Origin: Clostridiaceae bacterium
GTDB taxonomy: Bacteria > Bacillota > Clostridia > DSM-8532
DNA length: 64,000 nt
Assembly: GCA_012840245.1 (NCBI GenBank)
Contig: DULR01000035.1
Coordinates: forward strand, 1 to 64,000
Reading direction: 5' to 3'
Shown here: positions 26,069 to 34,159 of the stretch, piece by piece
Position numbering within the stretch: the stretch's first letter is position 1
Layout: each line of letters opens with the position of its first letter
Notes under the pieces: model-generated
Database searches by the model: none
What the model saw: only the letters and a program-made list of their open reading frames with translations
Told to the model about the DNA's origin: nothing
Position numbers and translations under genes: made by a program

Positions 26069-26143
26069 TCAATCCTTGTTTTTTGCAGCTGTTTCGCTTA
26101 GCGTTTTTGCTACCTGTTCGGGTGTCGCCTTGCCGAAAGCCAG
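26069..26143 (-). pseudogene. Tail of a sugar-binding lipoprotein gene
   Basis: Twenty-four codons and TGA read LAFGKATPEQVAKTLSETAA and KNKD. This is the typical end of ABC sugar-binding proteins, where a helix with the pattern SPEEAxKxLxE closes the fold. A TAG stop lies directly before it, so only the C-terminus remains. It lies about 130 bases upstream of the alpha-glucosidase start on the same strand. Confidence 0.4.
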
Positions 26144-26154
26144 CTAAATATGAT

Positions 26155-27255
26155 CTAGCCAAGATGCTCCTTTATGAATTTAATTATCTTTTCGAACCTT
26201 TTCTGCCAGGTGTGTTCTTCCAGCCAGGCATATGTCTCCTCAGCCCTGAAACCCATCTTGCCATTCAGGATAAGACCGATTTTTTCAATAAAGCTTTCAT
26301 GATTCTTTGCGATATAAACCGACGGAACGTTCCGTGCCTCAGGCAGATCCGTCGATACCACAGGTTTTCCCGAAGCCAGATACTCGTACATCTTTATCGG
26401 ATTGGTGGCCAGCGTTATCGTATTGATCAGGAACGGTATGATGCATATCGTACTGTGATTCAGATACTCCGGAAGCTGGAAATAGCTTTTCAGTCCAAGA
26501 TATTTGAGATTCGGAATATGCCGCGGGACCCTGACACCATATTCGGACCCCATAATGCAAACAAGAGCATGACTGAAGGTCCCGGCTATTTTCTCGACCA
26601 GTTTCATATCGACCCAGTTCGCCCATGCTCCGGAATAAGTGATGACAGGCCCGTTATGACTTTTAAGCTCCAACGGTTTTTCTGTCTGCTTCGGAAGTCT
26701 GAATCTTTCGATATCACAGCCGTTGGGAACCATTATGCTGGGTTTCTGAGGGTAATCTCTCGCCATCTCCTCCATGAGTATCTTTGATGTCGTGATAACC
26801 ACATTGGCTTTTTCGACCATAGGTTTCAGGTATGGCTTCCATGCCTCGAAATCATCCACATAGTCATAGACGATGAAATCGGGACAGTATGAATCAAGGA
26901 AAGTATGGAGCTTCGACCATGAGACCCACAGGATTATTTTTTTCCCCATCCTTTTGAGCTCAGGAACTATATCTCTGATAAAACAACTGTTGTTATGTAT
27001 GATCTTCAGATCAGGACTCAGAACGGTATACATATTTGTCTTTGATTGAGTCTTGTTGCAGTAGAAAACCTCATAACCGTTCAATGAAAACTGTTCCATT
27101 ATCTGCTGAGGACGCTGCCTCATATAATCCCAATCGATGGTGGGCGGATAGATAACGGCCCACTCCCGGTCATTGACGGGAACTGTCCCCATGCTTATGT
27201 CCTCTATTTCAAAAAAACGCTTGACATCTTTATATTCCTGCATCTTATCATTCAT
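26155..27255 (-). CDS. Glycosyltransferase, GT4/GT1-like
   Basis: About 366 residues with a GT-B fold pattern. N-terminal half: WDYMRQRPQQIMEQFS, as in TuaH-like transferases. C-terminal half: VITYSGAWANWVDMKLVEKI and the nucleotide-sugar region PIKMYEYLASGKPVVSTDLPE, with the Glu of the EX7E-type motif. The start is uncertain: a GTG overlaps the previous stop (27273), but GAGG fits the ATG at 27255 better. It is the third gene of an operon with a CgeB-like protein and a pyruvyl-transferase-like protein, and probably helps to build glycans of the spore surface (inference from neighbours). Confidence 0.8.
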   Translation of the reverse strand: MNDKMQEYKDVKRFFEIEDISMGTVPVNDREWAVIYPPTIDWDYMRQRPQQIMEQFSLNGYEVFYCNKTQSKTNMYTVLSPDLKIIHNNSCFIRDIVPELKRMGKKIILWVSWSKLHTFLDSYCPDFIVYDYVDDFEAWKPYLKPMVEKANVVITTSKILMEEMARDYPQKPSIMVPNGCDIERFRLPKQTEKPLELKSHNGPVITYSGAWANWVDMKLVEKIAGTFSHALVCIMGSEYGVRVPRHIPNLKYLGLKSYFQLPEYLNHSTICIIPFLINTITLATNPIKMYEYLASGKPVVSTDLPEARNVPSVYIAKNHESFIEKIGLILNGKMGFRAEETYAWLEEHTWQKRFEKIIKFIKEHLG

Positions 27256-27269
27256 TTTTTTCAACCTCA

Positions 27270-28253
27270 TCACTCCGGTATTATTGGCGTTCCTGACAGT
27301 TCCTTCATTCGTTCTGAAATTTCAAGCAAACGTCCCCTGAAATCTTTTGAAAGAATATCATCTACCAGGGATTCGTTAATACTTTCGCCAATATATAATT
27401 CTTCCATGTCCAGTTCTTTCATCAGAAACCGGACCTTGGGAGTACTCTTCAGCATGATTGCGGGAACACCATGGCTTATTGCCACAAGTCCTGCATGAAG
27501 CCTCGATGTTATCACCAGATCAGCACCCGCGAGAAAAGATGCTTTCTTATCCAGGGAGACTGATTCAGGCAAAATAGTCCGGTTGTCAGGAGTGCTGAGA
27601 ATGTTGTAATAGAAATCTTTTGAAGTGTCCTGCATAGAAACAGTGAACACCGTCTTCGCAGTTTTGGTTCTGTTAAGCGTTTCCTTTATCATCGTGAAAT
27701 ATTTGGCTGCATAAGCGTTCATGCTCACCAGGACCTTTTTCCCCCGCGCGGCAAGCGGAAAAGGCTGCGTCCTGAAATTCCAGATTGCTTCAGGCACTAC
27801 CCGGCATCCGATCCCCAGATATTTCTGCGCGAGATCTTTGTCTCCTGTTGTCCTGACCGTCACATCATAAGCCCTGCCAAGTATATCCTTAAGCTGAGTC
27901 AGTACGGGCTGCGAGACGACGCGGTCATCAATGCCCACACGGCTGAATATGTACGGGACCTTAATACCCTCCTGAAGGAAGTCGAAATAGTTGGCTCCCA
28001 GAAAAACCAGTCCCCCGCCCCCTATGATGACCAGATCGAATCTGTTCAGGGCATCCCTGTAGCCGGAAAGCCCCAGCCTGTCGGCAAGGACCAGCCTGTA
28101 ATCCACATCATAATACAGCGTACCCAGGCCGCCGCTGAATACAGTGATATCAGCCGCAGGATACTGATTTTTTATAAGTTTTATCATTTCAAGGAGGTTC
28201 AGCTCATCTCCCAGATTGTTATGACCATAGTAACCTATGATCGCGATTTTCAT
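27270..28253 (-). CDS. Polysaccharide pyruvyl transferase family protein (CsaB-like)
   Basis: A 327-residue protein. The N-terminus IGYYGHNNLGDELNLLEMI and the glycine-rich FDLVIIGGGGLVFLG are typical of PF04230, as is the late TSRLHAGLVAISHGVPAIML, with the conserved SRLH. CsaB members add ketal pyruvate to cell-wall sugars, which anchors S-layer proteins; other members act in exopolysaccharide and spore glycans. It lies two bases after the CgeB-like gene and directly before a glycosyltransferase gene, so all three are one operon. Confidence 0.85.
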   Translation of the reverse strand: MKIAIIGYYGHNNLGDELNLLEMIKLIKNQYPAADITVFSGGLGTLYYDVDYRLVLADRLGLSGYRDALNRFDLVIIGGGGLVFLGANYFDFLQEGIKVPYIFSRVGIDDRVVSQPVLTQLKDILGRAYDVTVRTTGDKDLAQKYLGIGCRVVPEAIWNFRTQPFPLAARGKKVLVSMNAYAAKYFTMIKETLNRTKTAKTVFTVSMQDTSKDFYYNILSTPDNRTILPESVSLDKKASFLAGADLVITSRLHAGLVAISHGVPAIMLKSTPKVRFLMKELDMEELYIGESINESLVDDILSKDFRGRLLEISERMKELSGTPIIPE

Positions 28254-28255
28254 AC

Positions 28256-29200
28256 CTATACACCCTTCAATGCTTCCACGATTTCCCTTGCTCTTTTTTC
28301 GTAACTGTGGTTTTCATAGACAAACCTCTGGCCGTTAAGTGCGATTTTTTCCCTCTCAGGTTCATTGTCAAGATAATAGTCCATCAGCTCCACCGTTTCT
28401 TCATAGCTTTTTGACCAGACAAGATGTACATGGTTTTTGAACATGTATTCTATCGCCCGGGTATGCTGGGTCAGGAAAAAGCCTCCGCATCCAAGCACCT
28501 CGAATGTCCTCATTGACTGCATAGTCCGGGAATTGGTTATGGAATGGACCCCCAGGGATATCCTGGCGGAAGAATAAGCTATCACGCTCATTTCATGAGA
28601 CAAATACCCCTTATTGTATTCGGGAGGCAATTTGAACGCATGCCTGGGGTTATCCCAGTCAGAACCATATACCTCTATTTTTTTCTTCTTATCTATAAAA
28701 GGCTTTATAATATATTCATAAGCTTTCCTCCGCTCGGGAAAAACATTGTAATTGTTTCCCACATGCACTGCATCCAGAGAGGCAAAATGTTCATCCTTAG
28801 GATACCTGTAATAATAGTCCGGATCGGTGGCAAACGGGATGCAGATCGCCTTATGCCCTCTTCGCCTGTAGCTGTCCACCATTTCAATGTCAGGGGTAAG
28901 AACCAGCACCGACTTCTGGGCCCATTGCATAGCCAGGGTCTGATGGGCAATAGGATCTTCTACAGCCCAATAGATATGAGGTATCTGGTATTTCTCCAAA
29001 ACAGGAAGAATGAATTTTTTTGTCTCAACTCCCCCTTCAGTGAAGATATAGTCAGGCTTGAACTCCTCAATTTTCGCCTTGAATCCGTCCACATTCTGCT
29101 GGGGGACCTCGACTCTGTCAGTCTCCCAACCCAGCTTTTGAAACCCTTTCTGCATACCGTATTTGATCATCGGTGTCGGATTTGTGAAAAGTATCTTCAT
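28256..29200 (-). CDS. CgeB-like glycosyltransferase (spore maturation type)
   Basis: A 314-residue protein with the CgeB pattern: N-terminal KPDYIFTEGG and HIYWAVEDPIAHQTLAMQWA, then VHVGNNYNVFPERRKAY. The C-terminal transferase region has RISLGVHSITNSRTMQSMRT and FEVLGCGGFFLTQHT. In Bacillus, CgeB acts late in the mother cell on the outermost spore layer. A sigma-K-like promoter lies at 29238-29265, in line with such timing. It opens the operon with the pyruvyl-transferase-like and GT4-like genes. Confidence 0.82.
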   Translation of the reverse strand: MKILFTNPTPMIKYGMQKGFQKLGWETDRVEVPQQNVDGFKAKIEEFKPDYIFTEGGVETKKFILPVLEKYQIPHIYWAVEDPIAHQTLAMQWAQKSVLVLTPDIEMVDSYRRRGHKAICIPFATDPDYYYRYPKDEHFASLDAVHVGNNYNVFPERRKAYEYIIKPFIDKKKKIEVYGSDWDNPRHAFKLPPEYNKGYLSHEMSVIAYSSARISLGVHSITNSRTMQSMRTFEVLGCGGFFLTQHTRAIEYMFKNHVHLVWSKSYEETVELMDYYLDNEPEREKIALNGQRFVYENHSYEKRAREIVEALKGV

Positions 29201-29237
29201 TTTCCCCCACGCTTTTACATTTATTTCTCTACATCAT

Positions 29238-29265
29238 CAATATATGTGGATAAGCCACTTCATGT
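29238..29265 (-). promoter_or_regulatory. Sigma-K-like promoter of the cgeB-like operon
   Basis: On the minus strand AC, 17 bases, then CATATATTG, resembling the sigma-K pattern AC-N16/17-CATAnnnTa, about 38 bases before the start codon. It is back to back with the promoter at 29303. Confidence 0.5.
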
Positions 29266-29302
29266 GATAGCAACGTCTAAAAGCCTTTGTACAAGCCGAT
29301 TA

Positions 29303-29330
29303 ACAATTATCCCAGGGCATGCATAATATA
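29303..29330 (+). promoter_or_regulatory. Sigma-K-like promoter of unrecognised surface gene 1
   Basis: AC at 29303-29304, 17 bases, then CATAATATA at 29322-29330, a full match to the sigma-K -10 CATAnnnTA. The gene starts at 29369. Confidence 0.6.
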
Positions 29331-29368
29331 AAATAGAATACGACCCTGCAGTTGATTGAGAGGACATC

Positions 29369-30037
29369 ATGAACTGTGAAAAGAAACTGGTTAATATTTT
29401 AGTCTTAAAGCCATTGTCCCGATTCAGAGCAAATGATACACAGATCTTTTTCCAGGAAAAAAGAGACCCAGTCACCGGAGCGCGTCTGGGAATCAAGGAA
29501 CCGGTAACTTTGTTTATAAATAATGCAGGAGACTTCAATGAGTTTCCGCTGGAATGCGTCCAGTGCGTTATTGTGCGGACCGATGAACCGACCTGGTCTT
29601 TAGTATGCGGAAAAAGGATCAAGATCAGTGTGGGCTTCAAAGTACTGCTGTTGGTCAAGTTTGCGGACAGCAACACCTATGAGCTCATCACCCTCCCCGA
29701 CGATATCGGGACCAGAGTCACAACTTTGTACGATCTTACCGAAGTGCAGGTTTCACGAAGTATCATACAGACAATGCAAATCGTTGGTGACAGATTTATA
29801 TTCACCATGTCCATACCTTTCAGCGAATTTGAAGGAACCATTCCGGCAGGCGATGACTTCGATGTGATCATCACACTTCGTAATATGACCTGGAATGCGG
29901 ATATAGGCGAAACAGGATTCCATGGAACAGGTTCTCCTCCGGTTCCGTCATCAAGGGTGGATCTGTCCATATTCTATGATATCCTGGTTCAGATAGCCAC
30001 AGAAGAAGAAATAACCGTGACCGGGACGGTGGGATAA
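29369..30037 (+). CDS. Paralogous unrecognised protein 1, putative spore-surface
   Basis: A 222-residue soluble protein with a beta-rich pattern and no signal peptide. I do not recognise a named family. It shares a ladder of motifs with the proteins at 31572 and 36387: an N-terminal (A)NDTQIFFQE block, VTLFINNAG, GKRI..FKVLLLVKFAD, YELITLPDDI and FTMSIPFSEFE. GAGAGG precedes the ATG. The stop overlaps the start of the following glycosyltransferase as TAATG. The sigma-K-like promoter and the neighbours suggest a spore coat or exosporium component made in the mother cell (inference). Confidence 0.65.
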   Translation: MNCEKKLVNILVLKPLSRFRANDTQIFFQEKRDPVTGARLGIKEPVTLFINNAGDFNEFPLECVQCVIVRTDEPTWSLVCGKRIKISVGFKVLLLVKFADSNTYELITLPDDIGTRVTTLYDLTEVQVSRSIIQTMQIVGDRFIFTMSIPFSEFEGTIPAGDDFDVIITLRNMTWNADIGETGFHGTGSPPVPSSRVDLSIFYDILVQIATEEEITVTGTVG

Positions 30038-30867
30038 TGACCGGCAAGCGTATCCTTATAGGCAGCCCCGTCAGGGAAAGTCCTGAAATATTGAAGGAAT
30101 ACGCTGATTCACTGATGAATCTTGACAGGGAAGGCATTAAGACTGAATTTTTGTTCATCGATGACAATGTAAACAGAGAATCAGTTGAAGTACTTCATAA
30201 GCTTACTAAATTGTTGCCGGGCACTATCATGGCTGGTGACGGAAAATCGCCCGGCAACATGTCTGATTTTAAGCATAAATGGGATATCGATTCAATTTCC
30301 AGAGTAAGCGAATACAGGAACAGAATACTTGAAATTGCCAGGGACGGAGATTACGACGGCCTTTTTTTTGTAGATTCGGATCTTTTGCTGCATCCTAAAA
30401 CTTTGATCCACCTGATCGAACAGGATAAGGATATCATCTCGGAGATCTACTGGACCCGCTGGGCTCCTTCCGGGCCTTTATATCCGCAGGTCTGGATGTA
30501 TGACAACTATACCCAGTATGAACCCTGCGGAGCAGTCGTTCTGAGACCAGATCAGATCAGGAAAAAAACAGAAGACTTCCATAGAATGCTGAAAAAGCCC
30601 GGAGTATACAAGGTGGGCGGTCTGGGTGGTTGTATGCTTATAAGTAAAAAAGTACTTAAAAGCGATATATCCTTCAGGAGGATCTACAATCTGAGCTTTG
30701 CAGGTGAAGACCGGCATTTCTGTGTAAGGGCAGCGGTCAAAGGTTTTGAAATGTATGTGGATACCGCTTTTCCTGCCTATCATATATATCGCGTATCTGA
30801 TATTCCCGGGTGCATGGTATATAAACAACAATGCCTTTATAAAGCACATTTTGACATGTCATCCTGA
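30037..30867 (+). CDS. GT-A fold glycosyltransferase
   Basis: A 276-residue protein. Its N-terminus ILIGSPVRESPEILKEYADS is that of a family-2-like transferase, FLFIDDN comes next, and the DxD-like motif is YDGLFFVDSDLLLHP near residue 105-119. Then follow GGLGGCMLISKKVL and GEDRHFCVRA, the usual acceptor-side GED motif. It is coupled to the preceding surface protein gene and may glycosylate it or the collagen-like protein. The last codons and stop fall within the type A repeat at 30857, so the native C-terminus may have been slightly changed. Confidence 0.82.
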   Translation: MTGKRILIGSPVRESPEILKEYADSLMNLDREGIKTEFLFIDDNVNRESVEVLHKLTKLLPGTIMAGDGKSPGNMSDFKHKWDIDSISRVSEYRNRILEIARDGDYDGLFFVDSDLLLHPKTLIHLIEQDKDIISEIYWTRWAPSGPLYPQVWMYDNYTQYEPCGAVVLRPDQIRKKTEDFHRMLKKPGVYKVGGLGGCMLISKKVLKSDISFRRIYNLSFAGEDRHFCVRAAVKGFEMYVDTAFPAYHIYRVSDIPGCMVYKQQCLYKAHFDMSS

Positions 30868-30931
30868 GCGAAGCGAAGGATCTTTTCTGCCGGTCTGAGA
30901 TCCTTCGGTCGAATTCTCCCTCAGGATGACA
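30857..30931. repeat. Interspersed palindromic repeat type A, complete copy
   Basis: A 75-base imperfect palindrome whose outer arms are TGTCATCCTGAG and CTCAGGATGACA, with inner arms AAGGATCT and AGATCCTT. A degraded relative (GAATGAGATTCTTAGTCGC and onward) follows near 30990-31030. It has no coding capacity and resembles small miniature transposon-like elements. Confidence 0.75.
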
Positions 30932-31079
30932 GGGGAAGATCATTCATACAGTCTGACGAGAACAGCAAGGCCATCTGAACAGCATGGCTGTAAAAGAATG
31001 AGATTCTTAGTCGCTGCGCTCTTCAGAAAGACTGATATGAAACAATTTTAAAATTGAAGGTATTTGGGGGGTTGTACCT

Positions 31080-31110
31080 GAATATACTTTTTTTTTATTT
31101 TCATATAATG
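31080..31110 (+). promoter_or_regulatory. Mother-cell sigma-like promoter of coiled-coil gene
   Basis: GAATATA at 31080-31086 and CATATAATG at 31102-31110 are 15 bases apart, closer to the sigma-E layout. The gene starts at 31143. Confidence 0.4.
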
Positions 31111-31142
31111 GTATGAGAAATCTAATATCAGGTGATGGTAAT

Positions 31143-31508
31143 ATGGATGATTTCATCTACAATTCGAGTTACAGTTCGGGTTGGAGACGTATAAAAAGGG
31201 AAGAACCCGAAAAAGAACCTCAAAAAGCTTTTGATATCATTCAGAAAGATCCCGCTGTACTTGCCCATATAAGCAAACAGTTACCCGACAATACACCTGC
31301 GATAAACATAAAAGCGCCTGTAAATACCAGCCCTATGCTGGCTTTTGAGGAAAACCAGAAGGAAATAATCGACAAGATCAACCAGCTTCAGACCGAGATG
31401 GCCGCAATGAAGCAATTATTGAACAATATCCACCTCAATACCGAAATGATAAAAGCACCGACCCACAAGAATGCAACAGGGAGTAAATTATCAAGGTTTT
31501 TCAAGTAG
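31143..31508 (+). CDS. Small protein with C-terminal coiled coil
   Basis: About 121 residues. The N-terminal third is polar with Tyr/Ser (DDFIYNSSYSSGWRRIKREE). Residues about 70-100 (EENQKEIIDKINQLQTEMAA) form a heptad coiled coil. A basic tail follows. No family is recognised. I start it at ATG 31143 with AGGTGATG upstream. It lies between surface-gene paralogs and has a CATAnnnTG -10, so a structural spore-layer role is plausible but unproven. Confidence 0.55.
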   Translation: MDDFIYNSSYSSGWRRIKREEPEKEPQKAFDIIQKDPAVLAHISKQLPDNTPAINIKAPVNTSPMLAFEENQKEIIDKINQLQTEMAAMKQLLNNIHLNTEMIKAPTHKNATGSKLSRFFK

Positions 31509-31535
31509 CAGTTGCATCCTGAATTACATAATATA
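31509..31535 (+). promoter_or_regulatory. Sigma-K-like -10 of surface paralog 2
   Basis: CATAATATA at 31527-31535 is identical to the -10 at 29322. The -35 at the expected distance reads GCA rather than AC, so it is a weaker match. The gene starts at 31572. Confidence 0.45.
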
Positions 31536-31571
31536 AAACAGAAAGCAATCATCATAACAGGAGTTGTTTAT

Positions 31572-32390
31572 ATGTCAGAAGAATTGATTAAAGATCTGCA
31601 TAAAGTAGACATATTCACCAAGCAGGTTCTGGGCAAAAAAGTCCTTGCTGATACCATTACTTTATGGCAGGAAGAGTACGTAGCCGGAGTGCCGACCGGT
31701 AATAAGAGGCCTTTCAGGATCTACATAATAAACGATGGAAGCGTTCCCGCAGAGCAGCCTGTCCTCGGTTCTCCGGTAACGTGTGTCAAGCTGTGTAAAC
31801 GAATCATCGAGCCTGAATATCCGAGAAACCTCCTGATTTGCACCAGCAAATCCAGAGTGATCCACAGGTATCAACTTGTTCTTTTGGTTGAGTATGAGAA
31901 TGGAAATTTCGATGTGCTCACACTGCCTCGAAATCTCTCCAATCCTCTGCAGTTCAATCCGGCTACGACAAAAGCATTCGTTGATTCCACAGTGATCGAT
32001 GCTGCCGGTGTTCCTGTATTGCAGCACCAGAACCAGACATTGCCTAATGAAACTCTCATAATTGTCGCAGCAGGTGTGAATGACTATACAGGCTTTGAAT
32101 ACACTGTAACCATTCCTTTTTCAATGTTTGAACCCAATATCAAGTGCTGCCACCTTGAAGACCCCAGTCTCCAGTCTTATATACTGCTTAAATGTTTCCG
32201 TTATGATGTGGACGTTCTGGATACGACCCTGGTCAGCACTGGCACGACTGAATCGGTATGGACCACAATAGTTGATCTGACCATTACTGAAGATATCATC
32301 GACAAACTGGGTATAGATCAGGATGTTATCGTTTTGGGAAAACCTGAAGATTTCTACTGCAAACCTGATGATTGCGGCTGCAAACTGTAA
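31572..32390 (+). CDS. Paralogous unrecognised protein 2, putative spore-surface
   Basis: A 272-residue homolog of the proteins at 29369 and, more closely, 36387. Shared landmarks are LKDLHKVDIFTKQVL-like N-termini, the SRVIHRYQLVLLVEYENG strand pair, LTLPRNLSNPLQ, TKAFVDSTVI, LPNETLIIVAAGVNDY and VTIPFSMFE. The C-terminus has a cysteine cluster (CKPDDCGCKL) that the shorter paralog lacks. I chose ATG 31572 behind AGGAG. No signal peptide or membrane helix is seen. The function is unknown; promoter and setting suggest a spore outer layer. Confidence 0.68.
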   Translation: MSEELIKDLHKVDIFTKQVLGKKVLADTITLWQEEYVAGVPTGNKRPFRIYIINDGSVPAEQPVLGSPVTCVKLCKRIIEPEYPRNLLICTSKSRVIHRYQLVLLVEYENGNFDVLTLPRNLSNPLQFNPATTKAFVDSTVIDAAGVPVLQHQNQTLPNETLIIVAAGVNDYTGFEYTVTIPFSMFEPNIKCCHLEDPSLQSYILLKCFRYDVDVLDTTLVSTGTTESVWTTIVDLTITEDIIDKLGIDQDVIVLGKPEDFYCKPDDCGCKL

Positions 32391-32408
32391 TGCCTGTTGC
32401 CTTGCCTT

Positions 32409-32437
32409 CAAACCCCTGTCAGTTTTACAGGGGTTTG
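32409..32437. terminator. Bidirectional terminator between convergent genes
   Basis: CAAACCCCTGT (32409-32419) pairs with ACAGGGGTTTG (32427-32437). ATTTTT follows on the plus strand shortly after. It overlaps the last codon and stop of the minus-strand gene. Confidence 0.65.
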
Positions 32438-33177
32438 ATGATTTTTAGCAAACCGTTTATTATATAGCCACGGTCGTTGATTTCCTTTTTCATGTCATTG
32501 ACCCTTTTTTGAAGCTCATATATTTCACTCGTCAGCTTCATATTTTCCTTCTCCAGTTTATCTTTTTCCTCTTTGTTTTTATCATTGGCATTTTCGCTGC
32601 AGACACCTTTTACAAGACGGAGCAGGCTTTCGAAAAGTGACACCGTATCTTTGATGTTAATGCTGTCAAAGAGCTGATTCCAGTCCTGAACCTTATCTTC
32701 GGCAGGCGGATCCAAATTTATCCTGCTGCAGATCAAAAAATCCTCATGCGGTTCGTCAAGAATTGCTCCTTCTATATCTGCGGTTACCGACAGAATGATA
32801 TCCCGGCTTTTTGAAGTCTGGACAGAGTAAGAAAGGTTGTTCAGATGCTGTATCACATAATACTTTCCTGTTTCGGCAAGACTTTGCTCCCTGATGTTTT
32901 TTTTGGGGATCCTGAACTTTTTCTCTCCGTTGATCCTTTTGCCGACAACTCTCATATCCTGCTGCTTATACCGCACATCGCAAAAAACCTCCAGGGTAAA
33001 AAACATCGTCTGTTCCATGTCATCGGGGTTTTCCACTGTCTGACAGGATATATCATAAAGGCAGCAATTACGTATCTTCACAGCCTCAATATCGTCTCCC
33101 AGGATATCAGTGACATTACCTTCGAACAGCACCTCATCGGTAAAGGAATAACTCCCCACATAAAAATACGGCAGCAT
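32425..33177 (-). CDS. Beta-domain protein with C-terminal coiled coil
   Basis: A 250-residue protein. Residues 1-165 are beta-rich: VLFEGNVTDILGDDIEAV, then FFTLEVFCDVRYKQQDMRVV and SYSVQTSKSRDIILSVTADI. The pattern faintly recalls the DUF3794/SPOCS domain of spore-coat morphogenetic proteins such as SipL, but I am not sure. Residues about 195-245 (KDKLEKENMKLTSEIYELQK and onward) form a coiled coil. The start has CGGAGGGG upstream. Its place among spore-surface genes makes a role in coat assembly reasonable; this is inference. Confidence 0.55.
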   Translation of the reverse strand: MLPYFYVGSYSFTDEVLFEGNVTDILGDDIEAVKIRNCCLYDISCQTVENPDDMEQTMFFTLEVFCDVRYKQQDMRVVGKRINGEKKFRIPKKNIREQSLAETGKYYVIQHLNNLSYSVQTSKSRDIILSVTADIEGAILDEPHEDFLICSRINLDPPAEDKVQDWNQLFDSINIKDTVSLFESLLRLVKGVCSENANDKNKEEKDKLEKENMKLTSEIYELQKRVNDMKKEINDRGYIINGLLKIIKPL

Positions 33178-33262
33178 GGTTCACCCCTCCGTTTAATGTT
33201 TATTCGGAAGGAGTACGAATATGATTGCTGACAGGGGACAGACCATTATGGCCAAATTTAGT

Positions 33263-33297
33263 AAAGATGCCTCAAATCAAGGATTTGAGGCATCTTT
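33263..33297. terminator. Perfect 16-bp terminator of the collagen-like gene
   Basis: AAAGATGCCTCAAATC (33263-33278) and its exact complement (33282-33297) with a 3-base loop. It lies 32 bases past the collagen-like gene stop on the minus strand; Ts follow on both sides. Confidence 0.75.
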
Positions 33298-33328
33298 TTG
33301 TCCTGTAGATTCAGCTCATATTCGTACG

Positions 33329-34087
33329 TCAGATGATGTTTACGCCTGCGCTGGCAAAGCCCGTAACGATGGTAGCTATGTCGAGACCTGCAGTAACTGC
33401 AGCTGAGAATACCATTAGCAAACGTGTTCCCGCAGTTACTGGAATATTGAGTCCCGTTGTTTCTCCGCTTGCTACCGCACCGATGGAAACCAGTCCTGTA
33501 AGACCCGGAGCCAGTGTTACCACAGCACCGGGAATGGGGGCAAAGATGTTATCCGGTGTAGTGGACTGGTAAAGCTGGGCTGAAATTGTTACAGTACTGC
33601 CGACAAGGGATAATGCCGCTCCTACCGAGAAGAATGCTGCAATGTCGGTGATTATGCCGTCCCTAGGCATCGAGAAAGCAACATTGACGAGCCCGGTAGT
33701 GTCGATAAGTCCTCCAACCAGCACAGCAGATTCATTGGCGCCAAAGCCTATAAGACCCTGAGTTCCTGCCAATCCTCCAAGAACTGTGGTCAATGTTACC
33801 AGGGGGCCGGAAGCGAACGGTATGATCGCACCCTGACCATCCTCACCGGTAGGGCCTGTCGGACCTGTAGGACCGGTGGGACCTGTAGGACCTGTAGGGC
33901 CGGTGGGACCAGTTGGGCCTGTGGGACCAGTGGCGCCTGGCAGACCCTGGAAACCTCTGGGTCCCTGAGGTCCGGGAGGGCCTTTCGGACCGACTATGCA
34001 GCGGATTTTACCGCAGGAATCGAAATCTTTGCAGCCGCCGGCATCAGGTCTGTCGAAGCAAATTGGTTTATCGGTCATATTTTCCAT
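33329..34087 (-). CDS. Collagen-like exosporium protein, BclA/BclB type
   Basis: A 252-residue protein. A short Cys-containing N-terminus (about 32 residues) is followed by Gly-X-Y repeats [13 protein letters not shown] and then nine GPT triplets. The C-terminal domain of about 165 residues ([20 protein letters not shown] and LIGFGANES) matches the BclB-type C-terminal domain of exosporium glycoproteins, which trimerises. Thr in GPT triplets is the usual site of O-glycans, and two glycosyltransferase genes follow upstream on the same strand. AGAGGG precedes the ATG. A sigma-K-like promoter at 34117 fits synthesis late in the mother cell. It is probably a hair or surface protein of the spore. 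Confidence 0.9.
   Translation of the reverse strand: MENMTDKPICFDRPDAGGCKDFDSCGKIRCIVGPKGPPGPQGPRGFQGLPGATGPTGPTGPTGPTGPTGPTGPTGPTGPTGEDGQGAIIPFASGPLVTLTTVLGGLAGTQGLIGFGANESAVLVGGLIDTTGLVNVAFSMPRDGIITDIAAFFSVGAALSLVGSTVTISAQLYQSTTPDNIFAPIPGAVVTLAPGLTGLVSIGAVASGETTGLNIPVTAGTRLLMVFSAAVTAGLDIATIVTGFASAGVNII
33848..33928 (-). repeat. Nine GPT-coding 9-bp repeats
   Basis: Nine tandem 9-base units encode Gly-Pro-Thr. Codon choice varies between units (ggt/ggc, cct/ccc/cca/ccg), so the tract is not recently amplified as exact DNA copies. Confidence 0.9.
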
Positions 34088-34116
34088 ATTTCCCTCTCAC
34101 ATAAGTTGTCCTGTTA

Positions 34117-34143
34117 CATAATATGTTAGGTTGTCCAAAATGT
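34117..34143 (-). promoter_or_regulatory. Sigma-K-like promoter of the collagen-like gene
   Basis: On the minus strand AC, 16 bases, then CATATTATG, about 30 bases before the start codon. The same spacing and -10 class recur at 29238, 29303 and 36329. Confidence 0.55.
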
Positions 34144-34159
34144 TAACTTTCGACAGAGT

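Noticed and set aside
27256..27273. GTG start for the GT4-like gene overlapping the previous stop
   Set aside because: The overlap is possible, but GAGG is placed correctly only for the ATG at 27255; left as an alternative.
33848..33928. GPT repeat considered as a CRISPR or minisatellite array
   Set aside because: The 9-base units are in frame, use different codons and encode Gly-Pro-Thr inside a recognisable collagen-like protein.
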